Positions 18,173-27,188 of a DNA stretch of 64,000 nucleotides are shown in pieces. Every line of letters begins with the position of its first letter. Within the stretch, counting starts at the first letter, position 1. Both the position numbers and the translations under genes were made by a program. A model generated the notes under the pieces. It had not been told where the DNA came from and searched no databases. It worked only from the letters and a program-made list of their open reading frames with translations. Source of the stretch: JBJFCE01 sp051888775. Lineage in GTDB: Bacteria; Bacillota; Clostridia; Lachnospirales; Lachnospiraceae. Location of the stretch: positions 3,459 to 67,458 of the forward strand of contig JBJFCE010000017.1 of the NCBI GenBank assembly GCA_051888775.1, read 5' to 3'.

Positions 18173-18446
18173 TTACCGTCTCCAAATTTATTCTGAATGC
18201 CTTTCCGATAATACAGTTTCCGGCTGTAATCTTACTTTCATACTCTGCTCTTTATTGCACAACTTCCCTCTGTATCGCAGTTATTTCTCTATATAAAGAT
18301 ACAAACTCCCTATTTCAAAACTTTTTTCACTTTTTAAAGATTTAAAATCTCTATATTGGTTGAATCTAAGATTGTGAATCTCTTTATTTTGTTTTATCTC
18401 TACTATAATAAGAAGAAAGTTATGTATTTGCAAACAGAGGTGCCCC

Positions 18447-18773
18447 ATGAGTGATTATTGTTACCGTCAGGAATTCCGGCAACGTCTAAGTGAATTACGC
18501 ATCCATCAAGGTATATCCGCAAGGGATATGAGCCTGTCTCTCGGTCTGAGCGAAGGCTATATCAACAAGGTTGAAAACGGAAAGATGCTTCCTACCATGA
18601 GCACTTTCTTTGAAATTTGTGATTATCTGGACATTACACCACAAGAATTTTTTGATTATCAGGAAGCTTCTCCTCTGGAAATCCACATTGCGATAGAGGA
18701 AATGAATAAGATGAATCCGGAACAGCGTGACCGCCTGATCCGGATCATGAAAGATATCAATCAGAACCGTTAA
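18447..18773 (+). CDS. XRE-family helix-turn-helix regulator
   Basis: A 108-residue DNA-binding protein. The XRE/Cro helix-turn-helix spans about residues 9-66 (RLSELRIHQGISARDMSLSL, SEGYINKVENGKMLPTMS, LDITPQEFF). A helical tail of about 35 residues (MNKMNPEQRDRLIRIM) probably dimerises. The ribosome site is CAGAGGTG. It is transcribed away from lacI and its last 17 bases overlap the 3' end of the convergent gene, so the two share an antisense overlap. Target genes are unknown. Confidence 0.88.
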   Translation: MSDYCYRQEFRQRLSELRIHQGISARDMSLSLGLSEGYINKVENGKMLPTMSTFFEICDYLDITPQEFFDYQEASPLEIHIAIEEMNKMNPEQRDRLIRIMKDINQNR

Positions 18774-19560
18774 TCCAATATGCCGGATATTCCGTATCCA
18801 GCATCTGTTTCAGTTCATCAAAATGCGCCAGCATTTCCTCCATACGTGTATGCTTGGAAAACATAAGATACAGACTCTTTACCCATCCATAGTGTCGTAG
18901 CATCGGGCCGACAACTTCATATCCCAGCTCATACGGATACACTTCTCTGCAGGCACGAAGAAGTGCAATCAAATGCATCGCTTCCGGCACCGCCTCTGTC
19001 GTTTGTTTTTTCACTTCTATCCGTACACGTTTCAGCACCTTCGGAATCACCTTTTCCACTACTTCGTGAATTGTCTCCTGCTGTACATCTTCTACTCCGA
19101 TTTGTTTCCACATAAAATAAAGACCCGAATATTCCGCTTTATGTTCGATCCAATCGTGCATCAATTGATCCCGCTCATCTGATATAAGCAATTCCGGTGT
19201 GCAATTTCTATTCGTTTTTCGGGCATATAATATCAGCAGTCTTGTGCGTGTCAGTTCATAGCCAAGTGCACCCACATATTCAAGATCCGCCTCCTCTATA
19301 CACCGCAGGACATAGTCCTCATCCATATAGCACAGAAAACGATCTTCCGGAGTTTTGGGAAATACCAGTCTGGTATGCCGCTTCTTTCCTTTCGGAAGTC
19401 GTAACCCCAAAACGTCCTCGGCTCCTCTTTTTCTGATCGTGGCGTTCGTTACCAGCCGAAATTCGATCGGAAGCTGTGCTTCTCCCGCTTCTTCACAATA
19501 GCTTGCGATCAGTTGATGGAGTTTATCCTCTGCCTCGGAGTTTTTTGTTTTGCTTTCCAT
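18757..19560 (-). CDS. Unrecognised cytoplasmic protein, 267 residues
   Basis: I do not recognise a family. The protein is soluble, with no signal or membrane segment. Residues 40-80 are basic (LRLPKGKKRHTRLVFPKTPE), followed by acidic DEDYVLRCIEEADLEYVG and a long helical C-terminal half containing KVIPKVLKRVRIEVKKQT. Codon use and start context look normal for a real gene. It converges on the XRE gene with a 17-base overlap. No catalytic motif is visible. Confidence 0.75.
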   Translation of the reverse strand: MESKTKNSEAEDKLHQLIASYCEEAGEAQLPIEFRLVTNATIRKRGAEDVLGLRLPKGKKRHTRLVFPKTPEDRFLCYMDEDYVLRCIEEADLEYVGALGYELTRTRLLILYARKTNRNCTPELLISDERDQLMHDWIEHKAEYSGLYFMWKQIGVEDVQQETIHEVVEKVIPKVLKRVRIEVKKQTTEAVPEAMHLIALLRACREVYPYELGYEVVGPMLRHYGWVKSLYLMFSKHTRMEEMLAHFDELKQMLDTEYPAYWINGSD

Positions 19561-19637
19561 TGGTTCACCTGCTTTTTATCCTTTAAATCGATTTATTTGA
19601 ATTTTTGATTCATTTGTAGTTTATTTTTCATAAAACA

Positions 19638-19661
19638 GGGAGTTCCGTTTATGGAACTCCC
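19638..19661 (-). terminator. Hairpin downstream of the M56 gene
   Basis: Perfect 9-base arms GGGAGTTCC and GGAACTCCC with loop GTTTAT, followed on the minus strand by CTGTTTTATG. It lies about 60 bases past the M56 stop and ends the BlaI/M56 unit. Confidence 0.65.
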
Positions 19662-19721
19662 GTGAGGGCATTATAACTCTTTACGGCAAAATTGCCATAG
19701 AATGTCCATTTTGACAATGCA

Positions 19722-21128
19722 TTATCTGATATAAGAAGCCTCTACTCGTACTTCTACATCGCTGACATTTTCCACATAAAAACGATATAATCCAGAATGT
19801 TCAATAGTGTAAGAACCACCTGCAGAACCCGAACAATTCATATAATACTGTGTTCCATCCTGATATTGGACTCCGATACGAACTGTCTTACCGCTTGGCG
19901 TAGATTTTGCAGATATGCTAATCGTATCTCCTACACTCATGCTAAAATTCCCTGTCGTATATTTTGAACCTGCAGGCACCGACCAATCAATATTGTTTGT
20001 TGTTCGTGCAACCACTACAGTATCCATAATCGTTGTTGGAACTTCAACCACATCCTCAGGCAATACTGTGTATATGACAGTTGCATCAACTCTATCCTCT
20101 ATTACACGTGTCTCTTCATACCACGCATGATGCACATCTATAATTCCATCTCCCGCTGCATATGCAGTCAAAGAACTTCCGAGCATAAATACGCATACTG
20201 TTATCGCTGCAAGACTCTTCTTCAATTTTCCTTTTATCTGATAATTTCTCATACTTGTAACTCTCCTTCGCAATTCTGATCTTGATTTTCCCAGCCCGGC
20301 ATGAAAGTCATTCTCTGCCGCATAATTTACTGTTGCTTCATTCAGAATGATTGAAAAATAAGTTTTTGCATCAAATTTTTCTTTACAATATGTACAGACA
20401 CGGTTATCACAGACGCATTCCGCCATTTCTGACATACGCTTTCGCATCCAATAAGCAAACGGATTCCAAATATGGAGCAGATTGATCCAAAGAGACTGAA
20501 TTTTCCACTTCATATCCTTCTGCTTACAATGAAACAGTTCATGAACCAGAATGATATCCAGTTCCTCATCTGTATACTCGCAAAACGGAAGCACGACGCT
20601 ACAATGCCGGATTCCCACCGCAAACGGAGTCATAATCAAATCATTTCTGACAAGCGGTATTTCTTTACTGATATCCACCGTGCGAAGCGCCCGTTTATAA
20701 TGCTCCAATACATGGGGATCTGTTTCCGGAACCGAACCTCTCAGTATCATTCGTAGACTTACATATTGCTTGATCCAATAGATGCTGATAGCGATTATTC
20801 CGACCATCCAGATTGTCATAACAATCATAATACCACGCATAATGGAAGGAGACATTTCCAACATGCAATACTTAATTATTACATGCTCATTATTCCCTGC
20901 CATAGGATTCTGCAACAATTTATCCTGATACCGTATCATCAGTATAACAAACAATACCGGTAGCCAATAGGTATGCATCGTAACACGAAGCAGTTTTTCT
21001 GATAGCACGCAGTCACCGCTTAGCACTGTTTTATTAAACAGAAGCCATATCAAGAAAAAGATTGTCCCGGTCAGGCTGCTCAAAATCATTGCTATGAACA
21101 GATAATTACAAATATTAATCCAATCCAT
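19722..21128 (-). CDS. BlaR1/MecR1-like M56 membrane metallopeptidase
   Basis: A 468-residue membrane protein. The N-terminal half has hydrophobic helices near 8-32, 50-65, 92-118 and 305-325. The cytoplasmic protease motif VHELFHCKQKDMKWK (HExxH form HELFH, about residue 203) and a downstream MSEMAECVCDNR belong to family M56, which cleaves BlaI-type repressors on signal. Unlike BlaR1 the outer C-terminal part (about 335-468) is not a penicillin-binding domain. It is a short Ser/Thr/Gly-rich beta domain, so the signal is probably not a beta-lactam. It overlaps the BlaI-like gene by 14 bases. Confidence 0.88.
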   Translation of the reverse strand: MDWINICNYLFIAMILSSLTGTIFFLIWLLFNKTVLSGDCVLSEKLLRVTMHTYWLPVLFVILMIRYQDKLLQNPMAGNNEHVIIKYCMLEMSPSIMRGIMIVMTIWMVGIIAISIYWIKQYVSLRMILRGSVPETDPHVLEHYKRALRTVDISKEIPLVRNDLIMTPFAVGIRHCSVVLPFCEYTDEELDIILVHELFHCKQKDMKWKIQSLWINLLHIWNPFAYWMRKRMSEMAECVCDNRVCTYCKEKFDAKTYFSIILNEATVNYAAENDFHAGLGKSRSELRRRVTSMRNYQIKGKLKKSLAAITVCVFMLGSSLTAYAAGDGIIDVHHAWYEETRVIEDRVDATVIYTVLPEDVVEVPTTIMDTVVVARTTNNIDWSVPAGSKYTTGNFSMSVGDTISISAKSTPSGKTVRIGVQYQDGTQYYMNCSGSAGGSYTIEHSGLYRFYVENVSDVEVRVEASYIR

Positions 21129-21498
21129 CGATTAATTTTCTTATCTTCTCCACTTCGTCCTTACGAAGCTTTCTCTCCTCGTTTAACGCGCAGATCAGAT
21201 CTCCCGCATTATTATTGCCCCAAAATTCAACGCAATTTTCAATCATCTTTTTTCCATAGGTTTTTTCGTCAACAAGACTCTGATAATAGAACGTGCGTCC
21301 GGAACGGTAAGAATTCAGGTAATTTTTTTTCACCAAACGAGCCAGAAACGTTGAGACAGTCTGTGGCTTCCACTCTTTCTGGTAAGTGGCATTCACAGCC
21401 TTCACAATATCAGGTAAGGTTAATTCTTCCGGAGAATTCCAGATTACCTTCATTACCAACTGTTCACATTCTGTTAAATTTGTCTTATTTTTCTTCAT
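21115..21498 (-). CDS. BlaI/MecI/CopY-family repressor
   Basis: A 127-residue winged-helix repressor. LTECEQLVMKVIWNSPEELT and TVSTFLARLVKKNYLNSYRSGRTFYYQSLV are the standard BlaI segments; the C-terminal helices dimerise. It is cotranscribed with and overlaps the M56 protease gene, the standard sensor-protease/repressor pair. The site normally cut in BlaI lies near the end of the winged helix, and a similar hydrophobic stretch (about 75-85) is present. Controlled genes other than itself are not evident in the window. Confidence 0.93.
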   Translation of the reverse strand: MKKNKTNLTECEQLVMKVIWNSPEELTLPDIVKAVNATYQKEWKPQTVSTFLARLVKKNYLNSYRSGRTFYYQSLVDEKTYGKKMIENCVEFWGNNNAGDLICALNEERKLRKDEVEKIRKLIDGLD

Positions 21499-21541
21499 AG
21501 TTTTTCCTTTCTACAGGAACAAAACTACCTATGTAACCAAA

Positions 21542-21569
21542 CTATAACATGTTTTCTATTTAGCTACAA
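21542..21569 (-). promoter_or_regulatory. Promoter of the BlaI/M56 pair
   Basis: Minus strand TTGTAG (21569-21564), 16 bases, TTATAG (21547-21542), about 45 bases before the start codon. TGTAG and GTTACAT repeats around it are of the TGTA/TACA type bound by BlaI proteins, so self-repression is likely. Confidence 0.5.
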
Positions 21570-21686
21570 TCCCGTTTTGTCCAATATTTCCTCTTAATCG
21601 TTACTTTTTATATAATAGAGATTTTTAATCTCCATTACTGCAATATTTTATTTCTACAATAGCTTTTCATTTATTCCTTATTTTCT

Positions 21687-22424
21687 CTAAGTCAGCACAA
21701 ACTCTGTTGCCTCATACTGTCTGACGCGTTCCTCATAAGCATCCCTTGCAGCTGCTTCATAGACCAGCTTCGGTTCCTCTACACCCAGCAGCTTCTGTAT
21801 ATAAATCGTGAAATCCGGATTTAAGATCAGCAACGGTCCCAACGTATAGGTTCCCATAAAGTTGTTCCTGCGAACGCCCTCATATTTTGTCTCCCGGTTG
21901 ATGCCGTCTCCCTTTGTTACCTCATAAAGATATTCCTTGCTGTTGTCCCCGTAGCTGTGCGTAAACTGGCTTTTAAAGCCGACCAGTCTGATATTTCCGA
22001 GCATTCCCATTACTGTATTGTTATAGCGGTTGAACATCCTGCGTTTTGCCATGTAATGAAACATACCGAGTCCTTCGATTTGGGAACCGTCTTCATTTTC
22101 GATCTTATCCCAGAATACTTCCATTGCATTTCCGGTCATTAGGAAGATCACTCCTTGCTCGATCATCTCATTAAGCTTTACAATATAAGGTCGAAGCTTA
22201 TGAATGACCAGTTCCTGCTGATGCTCCGTCATTGGTCCCATATAGATCATATCGGGTGTCTCCGTTACAAAATGCGGTTCCTCGCTTAACGCATCCTCAA
22301 CATATTCAGCATCCGGCAGACACAGCTTCAGATAACGGATATTGGCATGATCTCCATAGAGATTTGCAAATTCCGGAAACAGCGTTTCAATTCGGATTCT
22401 TTTTTCTAATCGTTCTGCGCTCAT
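21687..22424 (-). CDS. GatD-like glutamine amidotransferase homologue lacking catalytic Cys and His
   Basis: Paired with MurT, GatD normally supplies ammonia from glutamine to amidate the D-Glu of lipid II. The 245-residue protein keeps the fold markers LFPEFANLYGDHANIRYL, MIYMGPMTEHQQ and GTYTLGPLLILNPDF. At the nucleophile loop, where GatD has a CGG motif, it reads FLMTGNAMEVFW, with no cysteine, and where GatD has TYLHGPLL it reads TYTLGPLL, with no histidine. It therefore looks unable to hydrolyse glutamine. It overlaps murT by 4 bases. It may be a structural partner, with free ammonia or another substrate used by MurT. Confidence 0.85.
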   Translation of the reverse strand: MSAERLEKRIRIETLFPEFANLYGDHANIRYLKLCLPDAEYVEDALSEEPHFVTETPDMIYMGPMTEHQQELVIHKLRPYIVKLNEMIEQGVIFLMTGNAMEVFWDKIENEDGSQIEGLGMFHYMAKRRMFNRYNNTVMGMLGNIRLVGFKSQFTHSYGDNSKEYLYEVTKGDGINRETKYEGVRRNNFMGTYTLGPLLILNPDFTIYIQKLLGVEEPKLVYEAAARDAYEERVRQYEATEFVLT

Positions 22425-23794
22425 CCTTTCTGCTCCTCTCTCTTTTCAACCAGTTTCACAATCATTCCAACCAGTTTTTGAGAAAGCACCGCATTATAAA
22501 CTTGATGCAATATAAAGATCTTATCCGTTCCTTCAAACTCCAGATAATCCAGCGCTTCCTCATCTGCCATGTCAATAATGATCTTCTCTTCCGGCACACC
22601 CGCCATCATCAGACGAAGCTTCTGATCCTTGGCACGATTTCCCGGAATGATAATATGTTTGACAAGTGGCGAATTTAGCTTTTCATAATCACAGTCATAC
22701 ATCCACGTCATATTTTCCAGTACCTTTTCTTCATCCAGAAGAAACAGGACCTCTTTTGTCCCCGGTTCCTTGGAAAGATAATCAAATACAACAGAGCATG
22801 CCACCGGATTATGTGCTTTTGCCATATGATTGATTACCTCAATACCGCCGACTGTAATCTTATTGTACCTTGTATCTACAATATGAAGCTTGCTAAAGCC
22901 GTCGCGGATCTGATCGGGTGTCAGTCCCATCTCGCGCAACAGTGTTGTAACCGTCACCTGATTATACGCATTGAAAATGCTGTTGCTGATCAGTGCATAG
23001 CGTTCATCGGTTCCTCGCTCATTTAATATCATATACTGTTTGTCAGAATGTATTTCTGCCTCATAATCCGGCACCGGAGATGCAAATCCGCAGTTCGGGC
23101 AATGTGCTTTTCCGATCTGATGGTATCTGACGTACTCATACTCCAGCTTTGCCGCACATTTCGGGCAGATCCGGCAATCGTTGACAATGTTCTCACAGGT
23201 CTCGGTATCTGTCGGCAAACGCTTAATGCTATAATAAACTCTTTCGTTTTCCGGTGCAACGCCACTGCTGATCAGATCATCCGCATTCAGAATCATCTTG
23301 GTCTCCGGCTGCATATTTGCAGAAATAATATCCGAAATATACTCCGCATGTGCGTTTCGCAGGAGGGAATCCCGAAACAGATTCGTGCAAACAACATATC
23401 CCGGTTTAATGTAGGGATAAATATGCATGGAACTGCGTTCATCAATCTCTATGACTCCCCATTCATTCTTGGATTTTCCCGAAAATGTGGAATTGATTAA
23501 CAATGCGGCTGCCACACCTGCGTTGGTATTGGATCCGGAACGGTTATTGGTCGTTTTGATCCCCTGTGTCTCAAGCAGATCGACCAGTAAGTTGGATACG
23601 GTCGTTTTTCCGTTTGTCCCCGTTACACCGATCAGATACTTCGGCTTCTCTATCTGCCTCATAAAATCGGGACAGATCTGTAGCGCCAGCTTCCCGGGGA
23701 AAAAAGTAGCATTCATTCCCAGCAATTTCTGCGTTCTTCTGGCAAGCTTTCCCAGAAACATTGCCAGATAGAATCTTAATGTCTTTTTTGCCAT
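22421..23794 (-). CDS. murT: MurT-like Mur ligase (lipid II isoglutaminyl synthase subunit)
   Basis: A 457-residue ATP-dependent Mur ligase family protein. Residues about 55-63 hold the P-loop VTGTNGKTT, followed by NNRSGSNTNAGVAAAL and WGVIEIDERS. A four-cysteine ribbon (CPKCAAKLEYEY to CPNCGF, about residues 207-238), a MurT hallmark, is intact. The C-terminal DUF1727 region follows. It sits immediately upstream of and overlaps the GatD-like gene, the normal order. The start has TGAGGAAATACC. MurT itself appears intact although its partner does not. Confidence 0.9.
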   Translation of the reverse strand: MAKKTLRFYLAMFLGKLARRTQKLLGMNATFFPGKLALQICPDFMRQIEKPKYLIGVTGTNGKTTVSNLLVDLLETQGIKTTNNRSGSNTNAGVAAALLINSTFSGKSKNEWGVIEIDERSSMHIYPYIKPGYVVCTNLFRDSLLRNAHAEYISDIISANMQPETKMILNADDLISSGVAPENERVYYSIKRLPTDTETCENIVNDCRICPKCAAKLEYEYVRYHQIGKAHCPNCGFASPVPDYEAEIHSDKQYMILNERGTDERYALISNSIFNAYNQVTVTTLLREMGLTPDQIRDGFSKLHIVDTRYNKITVGGIEVINHMAKAHNPVACSVVFDYLSKEPGTKEVLFLLDEEKVLENMTWMYDCDYEKLNSPLVKHIIIPGNRAKDQKLRLMMAGVPEEKIIIDMADEEALDYLEFEGTDKIFILHQVYNAVLSQKLVGMIVKLVEKREEQKG

Positions 23795-23821
23795 GGTATT
23801 TCCTCACAGTCCGGTTATTTA

Positions 23822-23854
23822 GGGCTGTCACACAAAACATCTTATGTAACAGCC
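23822..23854 (-). terminator. Hairpin between the CheX-receiver gene and murT
   Basis: Arms GGGCTGTCACA and TGTAACAGCCC pair with one mismatch around an A-rich loop. There is no clear T tract on the minus strand, so it may be a weak terminator or an RNA-stability hairpin. Confidence 0.4.
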
Positions 23855-23948
23855 CCTGCTTACCGACATATATCACTTCACATAGACTGCGCGCTTTTGC
23901 CGGAATTATTCTTTTTCACATAATTTCCTGCATATCTCCGCGCTTATT

Positions 23949-25256
23949 TCAGTGCTGAATGATCTCCTCTAAGGCAGCCAACACTTCATCCCGGTTAAAC
24001 GGCTTCATGATGAATTTCGCAGCTCCCACACGAAGAGCCTTGATCACCTTCTGCTGCTGACCTGCAGCAGTAATCATGATAACCTTCGCCGTCGGATCTG
24101 CTTCCATGATCTTCTCAAGTGCTTCCACACCATCCATAACCGGCATCGTAATATCAAGCGTGATCAGATCCGGATGAAACTCTTTATAAGCCTCCACTCC
24201 TTCGGACCCGTTGGTGCCTTCTGCAACAACTGTATAACCCGCTCCTTCCACCAGATCACGAAGTGTCTTTCGAATCAGTGCAGAGTCATCAACAATGACT
24301 AACGTTCCTTTGCTATTCTCAGTCACCGCACTTCCGGCTTTCTTTTCTACCTTCATATCATACGGTTTCTCGCCCGGAACCACTTCTTCATCAACGGCGA
24401 TAAACAGCTCCAGCTTATGTCCGCACAGATAGATCGGAATTGCATATCCTTTTCCGCTGACCTTCTGATCCACATATGCAAACGGTGCTTCCATGTCAAT
24501 ATCAATATCTTTGTCACTTAAATTAGTTGCAAGTAAACCGCTGCAGATATTTGTAAACTCTCCGACCGCATCAAAAACATGACTGCTGATCTCGGTAAAA
24601 TTCTCCTTTGCATATCCGGATGCCAGTTTTAACACACCTTCGATTTCATCTGTTCCGGCAAATGCCACATAAATCTGATGATCTCCGGTAATCTTCTGCC
24701 CGGCAAGACAACGATACTCATAATCGTTTACGCGGTGGATTCTGCCGATATAAAAATCGGAAGATACAAATCTTGTAATATTTCTCAATACCAGTGCGGT
24801 CAGCTCTGTCACAAACGGCTTTGCGGAGAATGCAAATAACGGAACGATACCGTCGATATCATCCTTCTTTAATGCCTGCATTTCCGCATCGGAAAAGCCC
24901 TCGCTTTTCTGGAATTCGGTCAGATAGTTATCAAGCTCTGTCAGCACAATACAGTTCTTTTCCGTCAAGATCTGCAAAAACTTCATGAATGCATTTCCCT
25001 GCTGATCCAAAAGTTCGGACAGCTGCGCCATGGTCAGATAGCCCTTATCCAGTGCAATATCGCCGAAACGCTTGTCCTGCTGTGTCTGCAGATAATTGAT
25101 TTCCTCTGCCTGTGCCTCGGTCAGATAACCCGCTGCCACTGCAATCGTTCCCAATTTTACTCTTGTCGAACTCTGCTGCTTTAACACTTCCTCCAGAACT
25201 TCTCTGGTGATTACCTTTTTTTTCGTCAGAAATTCCCCAAATAACTGGCTAAACAT
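23949..25256 (-). CDS. Three-domain signalling protein: MshEN-like N-terminus, CheX-like phosphatase, receiver
   Basis: A 435-residue cytoplasmic protein. Residues 1-125 contain two similar helical blocks (KLGTIAVAAGYLTEAQAEEI and RFGDIALDKGYLTMAQLSEL) resembling the MshEN fold that binds c-di-GMP in type IV pilus ATPases. Residues about 140-290 resemble CheX, with the phosphatase signature DAVGEFTNICSG (Glu and Asn present). Residues about 317-435 are a receiver: VIVDDSALIRKTL, phospho-acceptor Asp in LITLDITMPVMDG, and Lys in FIMKPF. The combination suggests control of chemotaxis phosphorylation, possibly with c-di-GMP input (inference). It stands alone with its own ribosome site. Confidence 0.85.
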   Translation of the reverse strand: MFSQLFGEFLTKKKVITREVLEEVLKQQSSTRVKLGTIAVAAGYLTEAQAEEINYLQTQQDKRFGDIALDKGYLTMAQLSELLDQQGNAFMKFLQILTEKNCIVLTELDNYLTEFQKSEGFSDAEMQALKKDDIDGIVPLFAFSAKPFVTELTALVLRNITRFVSSDFYIGRIHRVNDYEYRCLAGQKITGDHQIYVAFAGTDEIEGVLKLASGYAKENFTEISSHVFDAVGEFTNICSGLLATNLSDKDIDIDMEAPFAYVDQKVSGKGYAIPIYLCGHKLELFIAVDEEVVPGEKPYDMKVEKKAGSAVTENSKGTLVIVDDSALIRKTLRDLVEGAGYTVVAEGTNGSEGVEAYKEFHPDLITLDITMPVMDGVEALEKIMEADPTAKVIMITAAGQQQKVIKALRVGAAKFIMKPFNRDEVLAALEEIIQH

Positions 25257-25349
25257 AATCCCTTCTCCTTTTCTCTTGTATCGTTCATTGCTTGATCCAC
25301 AACTATGTCTATTGTACTATAAATTTCCAATAATAAGAAGTCTTTCTTG

Positions 25350-25370
25350 AAAAATATTCGGAATATTTTT
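25350..25370. promoter_or_regulatory. Perfect AT-rich palindrome upstream of the CheX-receiver gene
   Basis: AAAAATATTC and GAATATTTTT are separated by a single G, about 100 bases before the start codon. It may be an operator or a small hairpin. Another short inverted repeat, AAGCTGA/TCAGCTT, overlaps the end of the ABC gene near 25400-25425 and could be its terminator. Confidence 0.35.
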
Positions 25371-25418
25371 GTTCTTTTACAGCCTGCCGGATTTAGTCCA
25401 AGCTGATTTTGTATCTTG

Positions 25419-27188
25419 TCAGCTTAACGAGAACTGACTTTGATACAGATTAGCGTAAAATCCGCCCTGTGCAAGCAGCTGTTCATGATTGCCCTGCTCG
25501 ATAATCGCTCCGTCCTTCATGACCAGAATCACATCCGCCTCGCGGATCGTGGACAGTCTATGCGCTACGATAAAACTTGTTCTGCCCTTCATCATCGTTG
25601 CAAATGCATTCTGAATCTTGATCTCCGTTCTTGTATCGATAGAAGATGTCGCTTCGTCGAGAATCAGCATCGGCGGCAGACAGAGCATCACTCTGGCGAT
25701 GCACAAAAGCTGCTTCTGACCCTGCGACAGATTTCCTCCATCCTCGGTGATCACTGTATCATAGCCATCCGGAAGTCTGCGGATAAAGCTGTGTGCATGG
25801 GATGCCTTGGCTGCCGCGATCACTTCTTCCTCAGTCGCTTCAGGCTTACCCATCATAATATTTTCCCGGATCGTTCCCGTCTTGAGCCACGTTTCCTGCA
25901 ATACCATGCCGTAGCTGCTTCTTAAACTGTTACGCGTCATATCCCGTATATCCGTTCCGCTGACAAGGATCTTTCCCGCATTTACATCATAAAAGCGCAT
26001 CAGCAGATTGATTACCGTCGTCTTGCCGCAGCCTGTCGGTCCGACGATCGCTACCCGCTGTCCCGGCTTCACAAATAGGTTAAAGTCCTCGATCAGCTTC
26101 TTTTCCGGAACATACGAAAATGACACGTGTGACAGTTCTACTGTTCCGTCCGGCTCTGTCAGTACATGAGCATCCGGTGCATCCGGGACCTGAGGCTCCT
26201 CCTCGATCAGTTCAAAGATTCTCGCCGCACATGCAAGCGCATTCTGAAGCTCGGTGATGACACCCGAAATCTCGTTAAACGGTTTTGTATACTGATTCGC
26301 ATAGCTTAAAAAGCTGGAAAGGCGTCCGACGCTGAAATGTCCCGATACAACTGCCAGCGCCCCTGTCAGTCCGACCGCCGTATATACCAGAGAATTGACA
26401 AATCTTGTAGCCGGATTCGTAATGGAGGAAAAGAAAATCGCATTCAGGGAACACTTTCTGAGTCTTTCATTGATCTCATCAAAGCGTTCCAGTGATTCAT
26501 CCTCATGGCAATATGCCTGAACAACCTTCTGGTTTCCGATCATCTCATCAATCAACGCCGTCTGCTCTCCCCTCGTCTGTGACTGCAGCCGGAACATGGA
26601 ATAAGTCTTTTTGGCAATAAAGCTCGCCACAAATAAAGATACGGGCGTAATGCACACAACTACCAGTGCAATCTTCCAGTTGATCGAAAGCATGAAGCAC
26701 AAGGTTCCGACAATCGTCAAAACGCCTGTAAACAGCTGTGTAAAGCCCATCAGTAAGCCGTCCGAAAACTGGTCCACATCCGCAATGACACGGCTTACAA
26801 CATCTCCGTAGGAATGTCCGTCAATATATTTGATCGGCAGAATCTGAAGCTTGCGAAAAGCCTCTGCACGGATATCCTGCACAACATGATAAGTAATCCG
26901 GTTATTACATACATTCATGATCCACTGTGCAAGCGCAGTAATCAGCACACATACCACGATCGTCACAAGGACTTTACCCAGACCTTCAAAATCCACCAGC
27001 CCCTTGTCCACAATATGATCAATCGCATCTCCTGTCAGGATGGGCACATACAACGTCAACACCACGCTGACTGCCGCAAACAGTAGAGAAAGTACAATGA
27101 AAAACCAGTAATGTCTAATATATCGCAGCACCCGCAGAATGGTTGCCTTCTGGCTGACCGGCATCTGCTCCTGATATTTCCGGCTCAT
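25419..27188 (-). CDS. ABC exporter half-transporter, catalytically complete half
   Basis: A 589-residue membrane-ATPase fusion: six-helix membrane domain (about 25-320) and a nucleotide-binding domain with Walker A GPTGCGKTT, signature NLSQGQKQLL, Walker B MLILDEATSSID with its catalytic Glu, and H-loop IVAHRLS. It overlaps the preceding half-transporter by 4 bases, so the two form a heterodimer like BmrCD, LmrCD or TM287/288. Substrates of this class are drugs, lipids or peptides; nothing nearby identifies this one. Confidence 0.93.
   Translation of the reverse strand: MSRKYQEQMPVSQKATILRVLRYIRHYWFFIVLSLLFAAVSVVLTLYVPILTGDAIDHIVDKGLVDFEGLGKVLVTIVVCVLITALAQWIMNVCNNRITYHVVQDIRAEAFRKLQILPIKYIDGHSYGDVVSRVIADVDQFSDGLLMGFTQLFTGVLTIVGTLCFMLSINWKIALVVVCITPVSLFVASFIAKKTYSMFRLQSQTRGEQTALIDEMIGNQKVVQAYCHEDESLERFDEINERLRKCSLNAIFFSSITNPATRFVNSLVYTAVGLTGALAVVSGHFSVGRLSSFLSYANQYTKPFNEISGVITELQNALACAARIFELIEEEPQVPDAPDAHVLTEPDGTVELSHVSFSYVPEKKLIEDFNLFVKPGQRVAIVGPTGCGKTTVINLLMRFYDVNAGKILVSGTDIRDMTRNSLRSSYGMVLQETWLKTGTIRENIMMGKPEATEEEVIAAAKASHAHSFIRRLPDGYDTVITEDGGNLSQGQKQLLCIARVMLCLPPMLILDEATSSIDTRTEIKIQNAFATMMKGRTSFIVAHRLSTIREADVILVMKDGAIIEQGNHEQLLAQGGFYANLYQSQFSLS

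Noticed and set aside
19722..21498. BlaI/M56 pair as a beta-lactam resistance system
   Set aside because: No beta-lactamase or penicillin-binding sensor domain is present. The outer domain of the M56 protein is different, so the inducing signal is probably something else.
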